Part shown: positions 47,254 through 56,478 of the stretch, piece after piece
Position numbering within the stretch: the stretch's first letter is position 1
How the letters are laid out: every line of letters starts with the position of its first letter
NCBI GenBank assembly: GCA_963664285.2
Contig: CAXXNX010000040.1
Coordinates: forward strand, 310,001 to 374,000
Length of the DNA stretch: 64,000 bases
From: JAJCYL01 sp963664285
Lineage (GTDB): Bacteria > Bacteroidota > Bacteroidia > Cytophagales > Cyclobacteriaceae
Direction of reading: 5' to 3'
Translations under genes and position numbers: made by a program
Notes under the pieces: model-generated
What the model was told of the DNA's origin: nothing
Database searches by the model: none
The model's input: only the letters and a program-made list of their open reading frames with translations

Positions 47254-48871
47254 TTAGTTCTCGCCCAGAAAGCTAGTGAATTCCGACCAGGGCACCGCCG
47301 TTCCATGAATGGGGAGTATGGTGTCCACTTTAAGTCCAAGTCTTTGTACGTGATTATAAAAACTTCTGTTGGCCTGACTCACTTCAGGCACTGGTTTTCC
47401 CGGTTTGGTTGGATCAAACAAATCCGCTTCGATGATTATCTTTTCATCGGGTAAATAGGCCACCAACATGCCTTCTACATGGTTTAAAGGATGCACGTAG
47501 GAAATTTCCATGTTGCGCTGGCGATCGGTGAGCACATAATTTTCTCGTACTGATTCATACTGATAGCCTTCCGCTAGTTCGGTCGGTGGCCACCGGCTCA
47601 ACATATCTGGGTCTAGTGTTCTGGGCGAGTAGTTGAGCAGATCGCGAGTATAGAAGTCGTAGTTCTTCCAGTGAGTAATGATGGTTGCACCAATATGCAT
47701 GTAGGTGCGCAAGCCGCCGATGTGATCATGATGCTGATGTGTGTTCACGAGAAATCGTATTGGCTTTTTGGGAACCAGTCTGACGATCTCATCGATGACG
47801 GCTAGATTACGCCTCTCATCTAAAGGCGCTTCAACCACTGCAATATAATTTTCGAATTCAACCACGACACTATTATGTGAGGTGCCGCCCAACAGCCAGA
47901 CGCCCTCGGTAATTTCTTCCACATCTACTCGTTCAGAGAAACTGGCTTGATTGTCGAATAGAGGAATTGAGACCCTGTCAGGACAAACATTTGCGGTTAT
48001 GTCTGACTGGTTTCCGCCGAAAGCATTGTGTCCTGCGTTTATACTTTGCGCCTGATAGTTATCATCCCAACCGGTGTGTGAATGCCAGCTCGTGGGAAAG
48101 CGAATGCCGTTGCCTAGGTTAATATAGCTAGCATTAGTGAATTCGTGTTCGTAATTGGTATCACCTAGAACCAGGTCTGGCACCCAGGTGTGGATTCGTT
48201 GCAGCAAGTTTTCAGAATTGATGGTGGCATCGACGTTGAACTTATCCAACACAGTGATGGAGACGATAGTTACTTTCTCTGGATTCACGGTGGCACCGTC
48301 GCGTCCCATTTCACCCAGTTCCCAGCGCCATGTAGCCACTGGATTCGCGCCCGGTAACTTTGCCGCCTTCAAGAAGCCGTGCGGGTTCATTCACATATCC
48401 AATTGCCAACGTTCGGCATCTATTGGATCTGCCACGACTGGCTCAGAATTCTCGCCATCCTGATGCCATGCAGTAAGGCCATTGACAATGAAAGCCTGTC
48501 GGGTTTTCTGTTGGATTGGAGTTCCTCCTTTCCAGCCGAGCCCGTATTTCCAGGAGGCCGGATTGTTGCCGGGCTCACGATCGAAGGTTTCGATCATACT
48601 GGCGTTCTGCCAATCGATGATGCGTGTGTAATTAGTGAGAGGAGCACCGCGGGGCCAATCGACATCATAGCCATTCAGTCGTTGCTGCCCCACTTTGCCC
48701 GAATAGGCGTTGCCGGAAATGCGCACACAAACTGAGTTGGTCCGATCCAATCGCTTCTCTGGCGGCCTGTAGGATGGGGTAGGGATCAAGATACCCGGGT
48801 TCAAGCTCTTGTGCCTGAAGCTGTTGAAAGAATGCCGTCAAAATAAGGGTAAATCTGAGTTGATTTGTCAT
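47254..48871 (-). pseudogene. Metallo-beta-lactamase-fold hydrolase with a frameshift and an in-frame TGA
   Basis: The start MTNQLRFTLILTAFFQQLQAQ (48871) is a signal peptide. The frame shifts near 48730 (SDQLSL, then VRISGNAYSGKVGQ). It passes NPASWKYGLGWKGGTP, then meets TGA at 48391-48393 in ERWQLDM-stop-MNPHGFLKAA, where Trp would fit. After that it runs intact through NYEHEFTNASYINLG to the MBL zinc motif NTHQHHDHIGG and the HVEGMLVAYLPDEKIIIEADLFDP segment. Base composition looks a little richer in G and C than neighbours, hinting at transfer. The 48872-49081 stretch upstream in the same frame is open but not recognisable. Confidence 0.82.
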
Positions 48872-49118
48872 GGAGACAAAGTACTCTTTCCAGACGACAT
48901 TGCCTAAGCCATTCTTATAGATGAAGCCAGGAGTTGTGTCTCCAACATTTTTCGCGATTGTTGTAATCCCTGACTTATCTACTGCATAAATTCCATTTTG
49001 ATAATAACTTTTCCGCGCTTCGGAATTTTTGTCAACCGAGATGGACTTCTGCTGACTTATGGCGTATTTGAGGGTTTCCATTTAACTAATATCCGGAATT
49101 ACCCAGATTAAATCTTTT

Positions 49119-49643
49119 CTAAAAAGGTCGCTGCCCAATAATATTGCCTGCTGGATTGTACTGACAAACCCAAATATCAACGCCATCACAAGTGACCATT
49201 CCGCATCCAACTTCCGTTGTATTTCCCCATACAATCTGGGTATAATGGAGACATTCACCCCCAACACATTCGTTAGAATCTGTGTCGTAGAAATCAATCT
49301 CCTCCCCCCAACTATTAACCATATCTTCCGGGCTGAAGAATCCAGTGGTACCTGCCCAAATATTCTCTCCAAAGCCACTACTACTGTGCTGAAAATCACA
49401 ATTGATAGATAATTGATCAGCCCATTCCTGAGCAGACTGGGCCAAATCTTCAGACCATTCAATATCATCTACGTTTACCGCTTTTCTGTACTCATTGTGG
49501 GTGTTAACAATGATCTCCGCTGCCGTAAGTTCTGAATCATCTCCCGGAATTTCGTTTGGATCTCCCAAATCATCGTCATCAGCTCCACAGGAAACGGCCA
49601 TAACCATTATAAATCCAACCAACAGTATTAACAGATTTCTCAT
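49119..49643 (-). CDS. CAP-domain (SCP/PR-1-like) lipoprotein
   Basis: The 174-residue protein has a lipobox (VMAVSC) followed by an acidic linker, then a CAP domain: NTHNEYRKAVNVDDIEWSEDLAQSAQEWA, GENIWAG, HYTQIVWGNTTEVGCG and VCQYNPAGN. The His/Glu residues of the CAP cavity are present. Function in bacteria is unknown; it is surface-anchored or periplasmic. Confidence 0.9.
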   Translation of the reverse strand: MRNLLILLVGFIMVMAVSCGADDDDLGDPNEIPGDDSELTAAEIIVNTHNEYRKAVNVDDIEWSEDLAQSAQEWADQLSINCDFQHSSSGFGENIWAGTTGFFSPEDMVNSWGEEIDFYDTDSNECVGGECLHYTQIVWGNTTEVGCGMVTCDGVDIWVCQYNPAGNIIGQRPF

Positions 49644-49689
49644 ACATTTTATTTAACAGCTATCACGACCCATTACCCTATTTAGTTAT

Positions 49690-50370
49690 TCAGTTCGAGT
49701 TAATTAAAGATCTCCCATTCAAATCTGTGGTCAAAATTTCACTCATGTAATCCAGAAAAGGACGCATTTGTTTGAAACTATAGGAAACAATTTTAACGAA
49801 ATCACTCCCCAAAACCTGGTCATCTTTAAACGAATGTTTGAGTAAAAATTGCTTGTAGCGTAACAAATCAATGTCAGGATGGCCCCTTCCAAATCCCCTA
49901 GGTGTAGTTTTCAGTTGATTACCTATTAGCATTCCGAAGAAATCTTTAAAATCATTTGACTCGAGTATCTCACGAAGAGGCTCGGAATATTGAGCTATCT
50001 GCTTTCTGATATGTAATAAGTCCTGGGAATTGGGACCGAAAAAACCTCCCATAACAAAGGAATTGCCGGGTTCTATTTGATAATAATAACCTCCGCGTAA
50101 GGCAGCCGTGGCTCTTTTCACTCTCCCGCCCCAATTGGTTTTGTAAGGAATTTGATCTTTTGAAAACCTGACGTCCCTGTAGATTCGATAGACGCTTCTC
50201 TTACCAGATAGAGTTTCAATGTGGTCGTGGAGATTCATTTCACCAATTAATTGATCGGCAAGATTGATAACTTCATTGTAGGACACCTCATACAATGCTC
50301 TGTGGTTTGCAAACCATTCACGGTTATTGTGCCGCTTTATTTGATTAAGGAATTCAAAAGTTCTTGTCAT
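49690..50370 (-). CDS. DUF2461-family protein
   Basis: The 226-residue protein begins with the family signature FEFLNQIKRHNNREWFANHRALYE and has RIYRDVRFSKDQIPYKTNWGG and GGYYYQIEPGNSFVMGGFFGP. Family function is unknown (TIGR02453 type). The gene is intact and ends the minus-strand run below the MFS pseudogene, 27 bp apart. Confidence 0.88.
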   Translation of the reverse strand: MTRTFEFLNQIKRHNNREWFANHRALYEVSYNEVINLADQLIGEMNLHDHIETLSGKRSVYRIYRDVRFSKDQIPYKTNWGGRVKRATAALRGGYYYQIEPGNSFVMGGFFGPNSQDLLHIRKQIAQYSEPLREILESNDFKDFFGMLIGNQLKTTPRGFGRGHPDIDLLRYKQFLLKHSFKDDQVLGSDFVKIVSYSFKQMRPFLDYMSEILTTDLNGRSLINSN

Positions 50371-50450
50371 TAATTATCTGAATGGTTATCGGCAGGCCTA
50401 AAGTTTCTTGAAATTTTTTGAAAAAATGAGTACCAGCATAATACTAAGTA

Positions 50451-50612
50451 GTGTCTCTAAGAAAACACACCTAAATTAAAAATTATTCTTATGGTCGATC
50501 TTTCCATTTTTTCTAATCGATTGATACTCAGGTATTAACTCATAGAAAGAAAATGAAAATCTCATCCATAATAATTCATTTTATAAAAAAAGGGCTGTTT
50601 TCTTAGAGACAC
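50451..50612. mobile_element. MITE 1 (162 bp)
   Basis: The ends are perfect inverted repeats GTGTCTCTAAGAAAAC and its complement. TAAGTA is duplicated at 50445-50450 and 50613-50618. No coding capacity. The inverted right end shares 19 bases with the left end of the ISNCY element at 551. Confidence 0.92.
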
Positions 50613-51167
50613 TAAGTAATAACAGGGTAAAAATGAGACCAAATCTTAATCCGTAAGTATCAGCCAGATATCCGATAGTTGGAGGCCCAACGAAAAATCC
50701 CGAATATCCAATAGTGGTCGCCATGGCTATGCCAACACTAGGAGAGACTCCCGGGGTATTACCAGCAGTGGTATATATAATTGGAACAACGGTTGACAAT
50801 CCAAGACCTGCTAAAAAGAAGCCCAATAAAGTAGACCAAAGAGATACGAACAAGATGACTATTCCTAAGCCAAATATGGCCATTAAGGCGTCAATAATTA
50901 ATAATCTTTTTTTACCCAGTTTTTGTGTCAGGTAATCACCAGTGATACGCCCAATCATCATAGATATACCAAAAGAACCGAAAGCGATTGCGCCCATAGC
51001 CTCAGATTCACCTATTACTTTATTCATATAGATAGCTGACCAATCAATGATAGTTCCTTCACCCAACATGCCGCAGAATGCAATCGCTCCAAGAGGGACA
51101 ATGGCTTTGGTCGGTAGTACAAATCCAGACCTATGACCAGCACCACGATTTTTAGGTGTACTAATTA

Positions 51168-51329
51168 GTGTCTCTAAGAAAATACACCTAAATTAAAAAT
51201 TATTCTTATGGTCGATCTTTCCATTTTTTCTAATCGATTGATACTCAGGTATTAACTCATAGAAAGAAAATGAAAATCTCATCCATAATAATTCATTTTA
51301 TAAAAAAAGGGCTGTTTTCTTAGAGACAC
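51168..51329. mobile_element. MITE 2 (162 bp)
   Basis: Same length and sequence as MITE 1 apart from one visible base near the left end (AAAACACACC against AAAATACACC). TAATTA is duplicated at 51162-51167 and 51330-51335. Confidence 0.92.
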
Positions 51330-51825
51330 TAATTAGTGTTCGGGTAATCCATAAAACCACTCCTAAACCGATAATGCCGATACTGAAGAAATGCGGCATA
51401 AGAGCAATGTTGAGCTTGGAATAAATTGCACCTGAGCCAGCTCCCAAAGCCATACCAATACTCCAGAAAGCATGAAAAGAAGACATGATCGGTTTCTTAA
51501 ATTGACGTTCTACCAAAACTGCCTGTTCGTTCATAGCCACATCCATAGCGCCATTTGAGATGCCCAAAATGAAAAATATAACACCCTCAATTATGAGGTT
51601 TTGAGATAGTACAAGAGTTGCTACCATGACGCATAAGAGCATACCTGTGAGCTTGGTAACAGCAGCGCTTCCAAATCTCTGGGCCAACCAACCGGTAAAG
51701 GGCATGGTAAATAATGCACCAATGGCCATAGTAAAAAGCAGGCTACCTAACTGTGTGTTGTTAATGGCTAATAAACTCTGAATTTCAGGTAGACGTGAAG
51801 CCCAATTAGCATAAATAAATCCATT

Positions 51826-52847
51826 GAAGTAGGCATTTAATAAATACAAATCATTTTATAAGGACAAGGCTTATGATTCACCATTCTGTCCAACAGATTA
51901 TCAAATATTCCACCTTTCATCTGACTGCGGTTAAACCTATAACAATATTGGTCAATGTATGCCTGAAGGTTATCTACGGAATGATGGATACCTCTAAGCC
52001 AGGCCTTGAACATCATAATTGTCCTGTGTAAGTCTGGGAAGTTCTTACCCTTCTTTCCACTGTCGGTTTGAACCAGGAGGCTGTATTTATTTTTTAAGGG
52101 CATGTATCCCCTCCACTTATCGGTTTTGATATTAGCCCGACAGGATATATGATCTTCGAAAAAAGGCTTTAGCTGCCTGGTACCTGCATTGTCAATTATC
52201 CTGGCATACATTCGGCTAACTCCTCTGCCTTTCTTCTCAATTGCAACTAAAACCTGCCTTTTTCGGTTATTCTGACGCCCTACAACACCTTCTTCCTGTT
52301 CTCCTACTACCGTTTCATCGACTTCTACTTTGCCCATTAGCGGGTATTTGCCACTGCTGGCCATTGCTTTCATAACCTTGTGTTGGAACAGCCAGCAGGT
52401 TTTTTGGCGCAACCCCAGTTTTCGGCTCAGTTCAGTAGAAGCAATTCCTTTTTTATTTGTACTCATGTAGTAAACAATATAAAAAGCCTTTAAAAGTGGG
52501 AATTTAACCTTGTGGAATAGGGTGCTACTAGTGGGAGTAGCCTGATACTTGCATTTAGTGCATTGCCGTGTATGCTGCAGCTTCCCACCGCAATACCGGT
52601 CATGGCCACACCTCTCACATTTAAACCCTTTGGGCCATTTCAATTCGGCCAGGTATTCTTGGCAACTGTCGTTATCGGGGAATCCTGAAACTCGAAAAGT
52701 GTTAGACTTTCATACTTTTTCTCCATATCTTGAAATTTAACTTTTACTCTTAATTGATATTAATATACTGAATATCAGTGACTTAACAAAGTATTTCAAG
52801 CTGTTTTTAGAGTCAAAATCATTATTTATTATATGCCTACTTCAATT
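51826..52847 (-). mobile_element. IS1595-type (ISXO2-like) element, copy E
   Basis: The element is about 1022 bp. Inverted ends share ATTGAAGTAGGCAT, then TAATAAAT after one mismatch. AATCCATT is repeated at 51818-51825 and 52848-52855, giving an 8-bp duplication; the exact edge may shift by a few bases because the end repeat and duplication overlap. Its ends differ from those of copies A-D. Confidence 0.8.
51837..52726 (-). pseudogene. ISXO2-like transposase with one-base deletion near the start
   Basis: From ATG 52726 the frame reads MEKKYESLTLFEFQD, then one missing base near 52687 shifts it; the other frame continues PDNDSCQEYLAELKWPKGFKCERCGH and on to the stop at 51837. A zinc ribbon (CERC and CTKC) is followed by the DDE core VEVDETVVGEQ, IKTDKWRGYMPL and GIHHSVDNLQAYIDQYCYRFNR. 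This is ISXO2/IS1595 type. The shortened protein from 52643 keeps the catalytic part, so residual activity is possible. Confidence 0.82.
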
Positions 52848-53012
52848 AATCCATTAATAAAAAAAAGGATAGAGACCGCTGACCTGTGCACTTTCATTCC
52901 TGGTAAAAAGAACAATCTCTCTAAACTAATACTTGGTCGATATATTCAAGTTATTGGTCAATATGTTCTCTTTTATTGCTCAATATTAATCCAATATGAT
53001 AATTTTATCCAA

Positions 53013-53392
53013 ATGGAACCAATCATTGAGAAAATCTGCAATCCCGAGGGGCAATCGTCGAAGTGGCCGAAATTGTGGGATTAACTACCAATTCATTTTG
53101 TCGGTTTTTTAAAAAAGTAAACCAAAAAAGTTTTGTTCAATTTGTAAATGAATTTCGAATCAATAAAGCAATTGAAATGATGAATCTAAATTACAGTTCC
53201 ATATTTGAAACCATGTACGCATGTGGATTTAATGATCCTTCTTTTTTTAACCGACAGTTGAAGAAATTAAAAGAATGTCCTCATCTGATTATCGTAAACA
53301 AATTTGGCAAACCGAATAATATATTGTTGAAGTACGAACCTTTTTCATTGACTAATCGTTATACATACGAACAAGTCTGTATGTATGTCTAA
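53013..53392 (+). pseudogene. AraC-family regulator remnant (C-terminal HTH)
   Basis: MEPIIEKICNPEGQSSK is joined by a frame change near 53065 to VAEIVGLTTNSFCRFFKKVNQKSFVQFVNEFRINKAIEMM and YACGFNDPSFFNRQLKKLKECP, the two helix-turn-helices of AraC proteins. The whole sensor domain is missing. A trailing 35 codons past the HTH look like read-through. It may once have controlled the divergent MFS gene. Confidence 0.78.
53361..53386 (+). promoter_or_regulatory. Palindromic operator overlapping the tetR start
   Basis: ATACATAC and GTATGTAT are perfect 8-bp arms with a 10-base spacer that contains ACAAGTCT. The site overlaps the tetR ATG (53385), as expected for autorepression. The spacer shares ACAAGTCTGT with the site at 53966, read on the other strand. 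Confidence 0.55.
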
Positions 53393-53945
53393 AAATCCCA
53401 TTCCTGTAAAAGAAAGAGTCATATTAGCGGCCTCAAAATTGTTTTATGAAAAGGGCTATAACAGCACTGGCATTAATGAGATATTAAAAAAATCCGAAGT
53501 GGCCAAGGCAAGCCTTTATGACCATTTTAAATCAAAGGAGGATATTTGTCTGGCTTACCTTCAAAAAATGGATGGGGTTTTTGTTAAGGAAATTTTATCA
53601 TTTGTTCGCAAACGACCCAAGGGCCGTGAAAGACTAATTGCACTTTTTGACTTCCTTGAAGAATTTTTTTACAGGCAAAATTTCCGTGGCTGTTGGTGTT
53701 TTAATACAATTTCAGAAGTTCCCCGGGGCAATGTAAGGATTAATGAGTTAATCAGAAATCTGAAAAATGAATTCAGAAAATTGATCCAGAAGCTGACGAA
53801 AGCAAACTCAAAAAATAAGAATAAAAAAGCGCTTGCTTATCAATTATATCTACTGTACGAAGGTGCGATCGTCGAAAGTCATTTAAGCAATAATGTAAAA
53901 CCTATACATGTAGCCAAAGGCATGGCTTCTGTATTAGTCAAATAA
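53385..53945 (+). CDS. TetR/AcrR-family regulator
   Basis: The 186-residue protein has an N-terminal HTH (ILAASKLFYEKGYNSTGINEILKKSEVAKASLYDHFKSKEDICLAYL) and an alpha-helical ligand domain with the FRGCWCFNTISEVP motif seen in YxaF/LmrA-type TetR proteins. It is intact. It probably represses itself and the downstream SDR gene, 51 bp away. Confidence 0.9.
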   Translation: MSKNPIPVKERVILAASKLFYEKGYNSTGINEILKKSEVAKASLYDHFKSKEDICLAYLQKMDGVFVKEILSFVRKRPKGRERLIALFDFLEEFFYRQNFRGCWCFNTISEVPRGNVRINELIRNLKNEFRKLIQKLTKANSKNKNKKALAYQLYLLYEGAIVESHLSNNVKPIHVAKGMASVLVK

Positions 53946-53965
53946 AATTTTTACTCAAATATAAT

Positions 53966-53979
53966 ACAGACTTGTCTGT
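53966..53979 (+). promoter_or_regulatory. Palindrome upstream of the SDR gene
   Basis: ACAGACTTGTCTGT is a perfect 6-bp inverted repeat around TT, 17 bp before the SDR ATG. Its half site also appears in the operator at 53361-53386, so TetR probably binds both. Confidence 0.6.
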
Positions 53980-53995
53980 TTATTAATTAAAAATT

Positions 53996-54772
53996 ATGAA
54001 CACAACAAACTTTAACAAAAAAACCGCTGTTATCATTGGTGGTAGTAGTGGTATCGGGAGAGCCACTGCTGAACTACTTATTTCAGCAGGAACAACCGTC
54101 CATGCTATTGGCAGAAATGCGCATAAATTGGAGCAATTTAAAAGTTCGCTCAATGGATCCGGGGACCTTCTCTTCATTTACCAGGTGGATATAACTATCC
54201 CTAGTGAATTAGACGCCCTGATCATTACTTTGAAACAGATCCCCAAAATTGATTACCTGGTCAATGCATCAGGTATTTTTGCTCCCAAACCATTCCTTGA
54301 TCACAATACAGAGGATTATGATGCCTATATGGATCTTAACAGAGGATTTTTCTTCATTACTCAAGCTGTTGTTAGAAAAATGAAAGAAAACAATTTCGGT
54401 TCCATTGTAAATGTTGGTTCAATGTGGGCCAAGCAAGCGGTGAAAGCAACTCCTTCTTCTGCTTATTCAATGTAAAAAGCAGGTTTGCATTCACTTACTC
54501 AACATTTGGCTATGGAATTGGGTGATTTCAATATCCGAGTAAATGCCGTTTCTCCAGCAGTGGTAGAAACACCCGTTTATGAGGGCGTTTTCGGAGGTAT
54601 ACATGAAGCACATGAGGCGTTACAAGGATTCCATGGATTTCACCCAATTGGAAGGATTGGCAAAGCGGACGATGTTGCCCAAACCACCGCGTTCCTCCTT
54701 TCAGACAAGACAAGCTGGGTAACCGGCGCTAACTGGGATGTAGATGGAGGTGTTACTGCCGGACGCAATTAG
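53996..54772 (+). pseudogene. SDR-family oxidoreductase with in-frame TAA after the active-site Tyr
   Basis: The NAD(P)-binding motif is IIGGSSGIGRATAELL, followed by NASGIF and the active-site SAYSM-stop-KAGLHSLTQH. The usual sequence is YSMAK or YSASK, so the TAA (54473-54475) sits between the catalytic Tyr and Lys. The same frame continues to LGDFNIRVNAVSPAVVETPVYEG and a C-terminal WDVDGGVTAGRN. Only the stop is abnormal. The TetR upstream would regulate it. Confidence 0.87.
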
Positions 54773-54792
54773 AATACTAATTTTTTGGGTTG

Positions 54793-54826
54793 ACCATGGA
54801 CTTTGAGTACATGGTTTTTTTATTTT
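54793..54826 (+). terminator. Rho-independent terminator after the SDR gene
   Basis: ACCATG and CATGGT pair around an 11-base loop and are followed by a long T-rich run. Confidence 0.7.
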
Positions 54827-54961
54827 TCATTCTAAACCCATCACACTGCGCATTTCCCTATATTTAGAATATAATCGGTTGTACAAAAATCTTATCAATT
54901 CGTGACCCCTTTGTGACAACTCTAGTCGTATAATTGAGCAGATTTAATAACCAATACCATC

Positions 54962-55666
54962 ATGACAACACTTATTATATTCATCAGTAATCTAATGTGG
55001 ACAGGAAATGGTCTTCACCAAGAGTCGTATTTCGAATTAGCCGATAATTTCTTCAACAAATACGTTGAAAACGGTCTGGTTGACTATGAATCTTTGGTTA
55101 AAAACCCTGAAGACCTTAATAAATTGTATAAGGAGGTTGGAGAAATGGATCTGGCGGCAAAACAGCAGGAATTTGAAAAAGCCTTTTATATCAATGTCTA
55201 TAACATCCTGGTGATTAAACAGGTAGTTGATCTTTATCCCATTAAAAGTCCCTTGGAAAATGGGAAATTTTTCAACGCTATTAAACACTCTGTTGCTGGC
55301 AAAAAGCTCACTTTGGATGGTATTGAAAAAGGAACCTTATTGAAAAAATATCCTGATCCTCGCATACACTTTGCGGTGGTTTGTGCTGCAATCGGTTGTC
55401 CTCCCATTCATAATAAAGCTTTTACCCCCGAAAATGTAGAAAACTTATTATCTGAAAGAACCAGATATGCACTCAATAACGACTACTTCACCAGGGTTTC
55501 GGATAAGAAGGCGGAGCTTTCGCAAATCTTCAATTGGTACAAGAATGATTTTGTCTCAAAAAATGCAAGCCTGATTGATTTTGTCAATCAATATCGTATC
55601 GAAAAAATTCCGGCGGACACCAAAGTTGGCTACTATGAATATGACTGGAATTTGAATAAAAACTAA
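54962..55666 (+). CDS. DUF547-domain exported protein
   Basis: The 234-residue protein has a hydrophobic N terminus. The DUF547 core contains FEKAFYINVYNILVIKQVVDLYP, GIEKGTLLKKYPDPRIHFAVVCAAIGCPPI and the NWYKNDF segment. The Cys and His in HFAVVCAAIGCPP suggest a papain-like or transglutaminase-like fold, but no activity is known. Followed 23 bp later by a lipoprotein gene. Confidence 0.85.
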   Translation: MTTLIIFISNLMWTGNGLHQESYFELADNFFNKYVENGLVDYESLVKNPEDLNKLYKEVGEMDLAAKQQEFEKAFYINVYNILVIKQVVDLYPIKSPLENGKFFNAIKHSVAGKKLTLDGIEKGTLLKKYPDPRIHFAVVCAAIGCPPIHNKAFTPENVENLLSERTRYALNNDYFTRVSDKKAELSQIFNWYKNDFVSKNASLIDFVNQYRIEKIPADTKVGYYEYDWNLNKN

Positions 55667-55689
55667 ATCCAAAAAAAAAAATTAAAACC

Positions 55690-56196
55690 ATGAAAACTAT
55701 TATTCTTAAATCATTTGTAGCCTTTTTTATAGGCAGTATTGCGTCCTGCAATGTGGTTGAAATTGACTCGCTCAATGCGACAGATAACAATGATGTACTG
55801 CTGACTGATGAGGGTTTGCAAGGACCTACAACCATTCCTTCCAGCGAATCTGAAATTATGAGCCTCCTTCATGATGATTCAAATAAAGTGTGGGATTCCG
55901 AAGGTTTCACCCTACTCGGAATGAGTGGATTTTTACCTTGCAGGCTGGATGACAAAATGACCCTAGCAGCTGATGGCACTTATATATACAATGGAGGCAC
56001 TTCTCTTTGTGGGGCTGAAGATAATACCAGGATAAAAGAAGGTACCTGGGAGTTAGCGGAAGATCTAGCATCGATCATTTTCACTGAGGGTTCAAATTCT
56101 TACGCTGCAAAACTAATTGGCATTACCACAGATCAAATCACCTTATGTGGAGATTATCAGGGTCTGGAAATTAATGCAGTTTATACTTCCAATTAA
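55690..56196 (+). CDS. Lipoprotein with lipocalin-like C-terminal region
   Basis: The 168-residue protein has a lipobox (GSIASC) and a beta-rich domain: LADGTYIYNGG and KEGTWELAEDLASIIFTEGSNSY, the pattern of lipocalin-like proteins of Bacteroidota. Its function is unknown. The next gene starts 28 bp later. Confidence 0.75.
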   Translation: MKTIILKSFVAFFIGSIASCNVVEIDSLNATDNNDVLLTDEGLQGPTTIPSSESEIMSLLHDDSNKVWDSEGFTLLGMSGFLPCRLDDKMTLAADGTYIYNGGTSLCGAEDNTRIKEGTWELAEDLASIIFTEGSNSYAAKLIGITTDQITLCGDYQGLEINAVYTSN

Positions 56197-56478
56197 TTTC
56201 TAACCATCACAAAATTCCTCAATCATGAAAAAGTCATGCTTAGCTATTTTTTCAGCAGTAATTGCCTTAAGTTCTGCCCATGGGCAAAACGCATCATCCA
56301 ATCTCACAACGTTTACACCATCTGCACTTTTAAGCAAGGGTCAATATGAGATTCAAAGTTTCAATAATCTTTATACTCAGAATTCTGTCAGGGATGCGGC
56401 CGGAGATGAGGTTAATCTGAACCAGCGTCAAATATTCCTCACCAGCATTTCTAACCATCACAAAATTCCTCAATCATG
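56196..56478 (+). repeat. 32-bp direct repeat: leader of the gene copied into its own frame
   Basis: A 32-bp sequence starting ATTTCTAACCATCAC lies at 56196-56227 (leader and ATG) and again at 56447-56478 inside the gene. The second copy is an insertion of exactly 32 bp and shifts the frame. Confidence 0.88.

Larger units (their letters stand above)
50398..52897 (-). pseudogene. MFS transporter interrupted by two MITEs and one IS1595-type element
   Basis: ATG at 52897 encodes MKVHRSAVSILFFINGF; then IS1595-type copy E (51826-52847) intervenes. The frame resumes as FIYANWASRLPEIQ and runs to WITRTLIS, where MITE 2 (51168-51329) sits. It continues TPKNRGAGHRSGF through GEGTIIDW and GRITGDYL to FTLLLLS, where MITE 1 (50451-50612) sits, and ends IMLVLIFSKNFKKL with TAG at 50398. 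Removing the three elements and one copy of each target duplication leaves exactly 1134 bp, 377 residues plus stop, with 12 hydrophobic helices. No other defect is visible. Confidence 0.92.

Noticed and set aside
48391..48393. TGA read as Trp or selenocysteine (recoding)
   Set aside because: TGA ends several intact genes here (for example the one at 6114-6803 and the VOC neighbour region use normal stops), the same gene has a frameshift, and other pseudogenes have TAA or TAG stops.
48872..49081. Separate small gene upstream of the MBL hydrolase
   Set aside because: It is the in-frame 5' extension of the MBL frame, with a signal peptide starting at its end; no separate start or family could be supported.
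53361..53386. Palindrome at tetR as the end of a mobile element
   Set aside because: No matching inverted copy or target duplication nearby; position over the tetR start fits an operator better.
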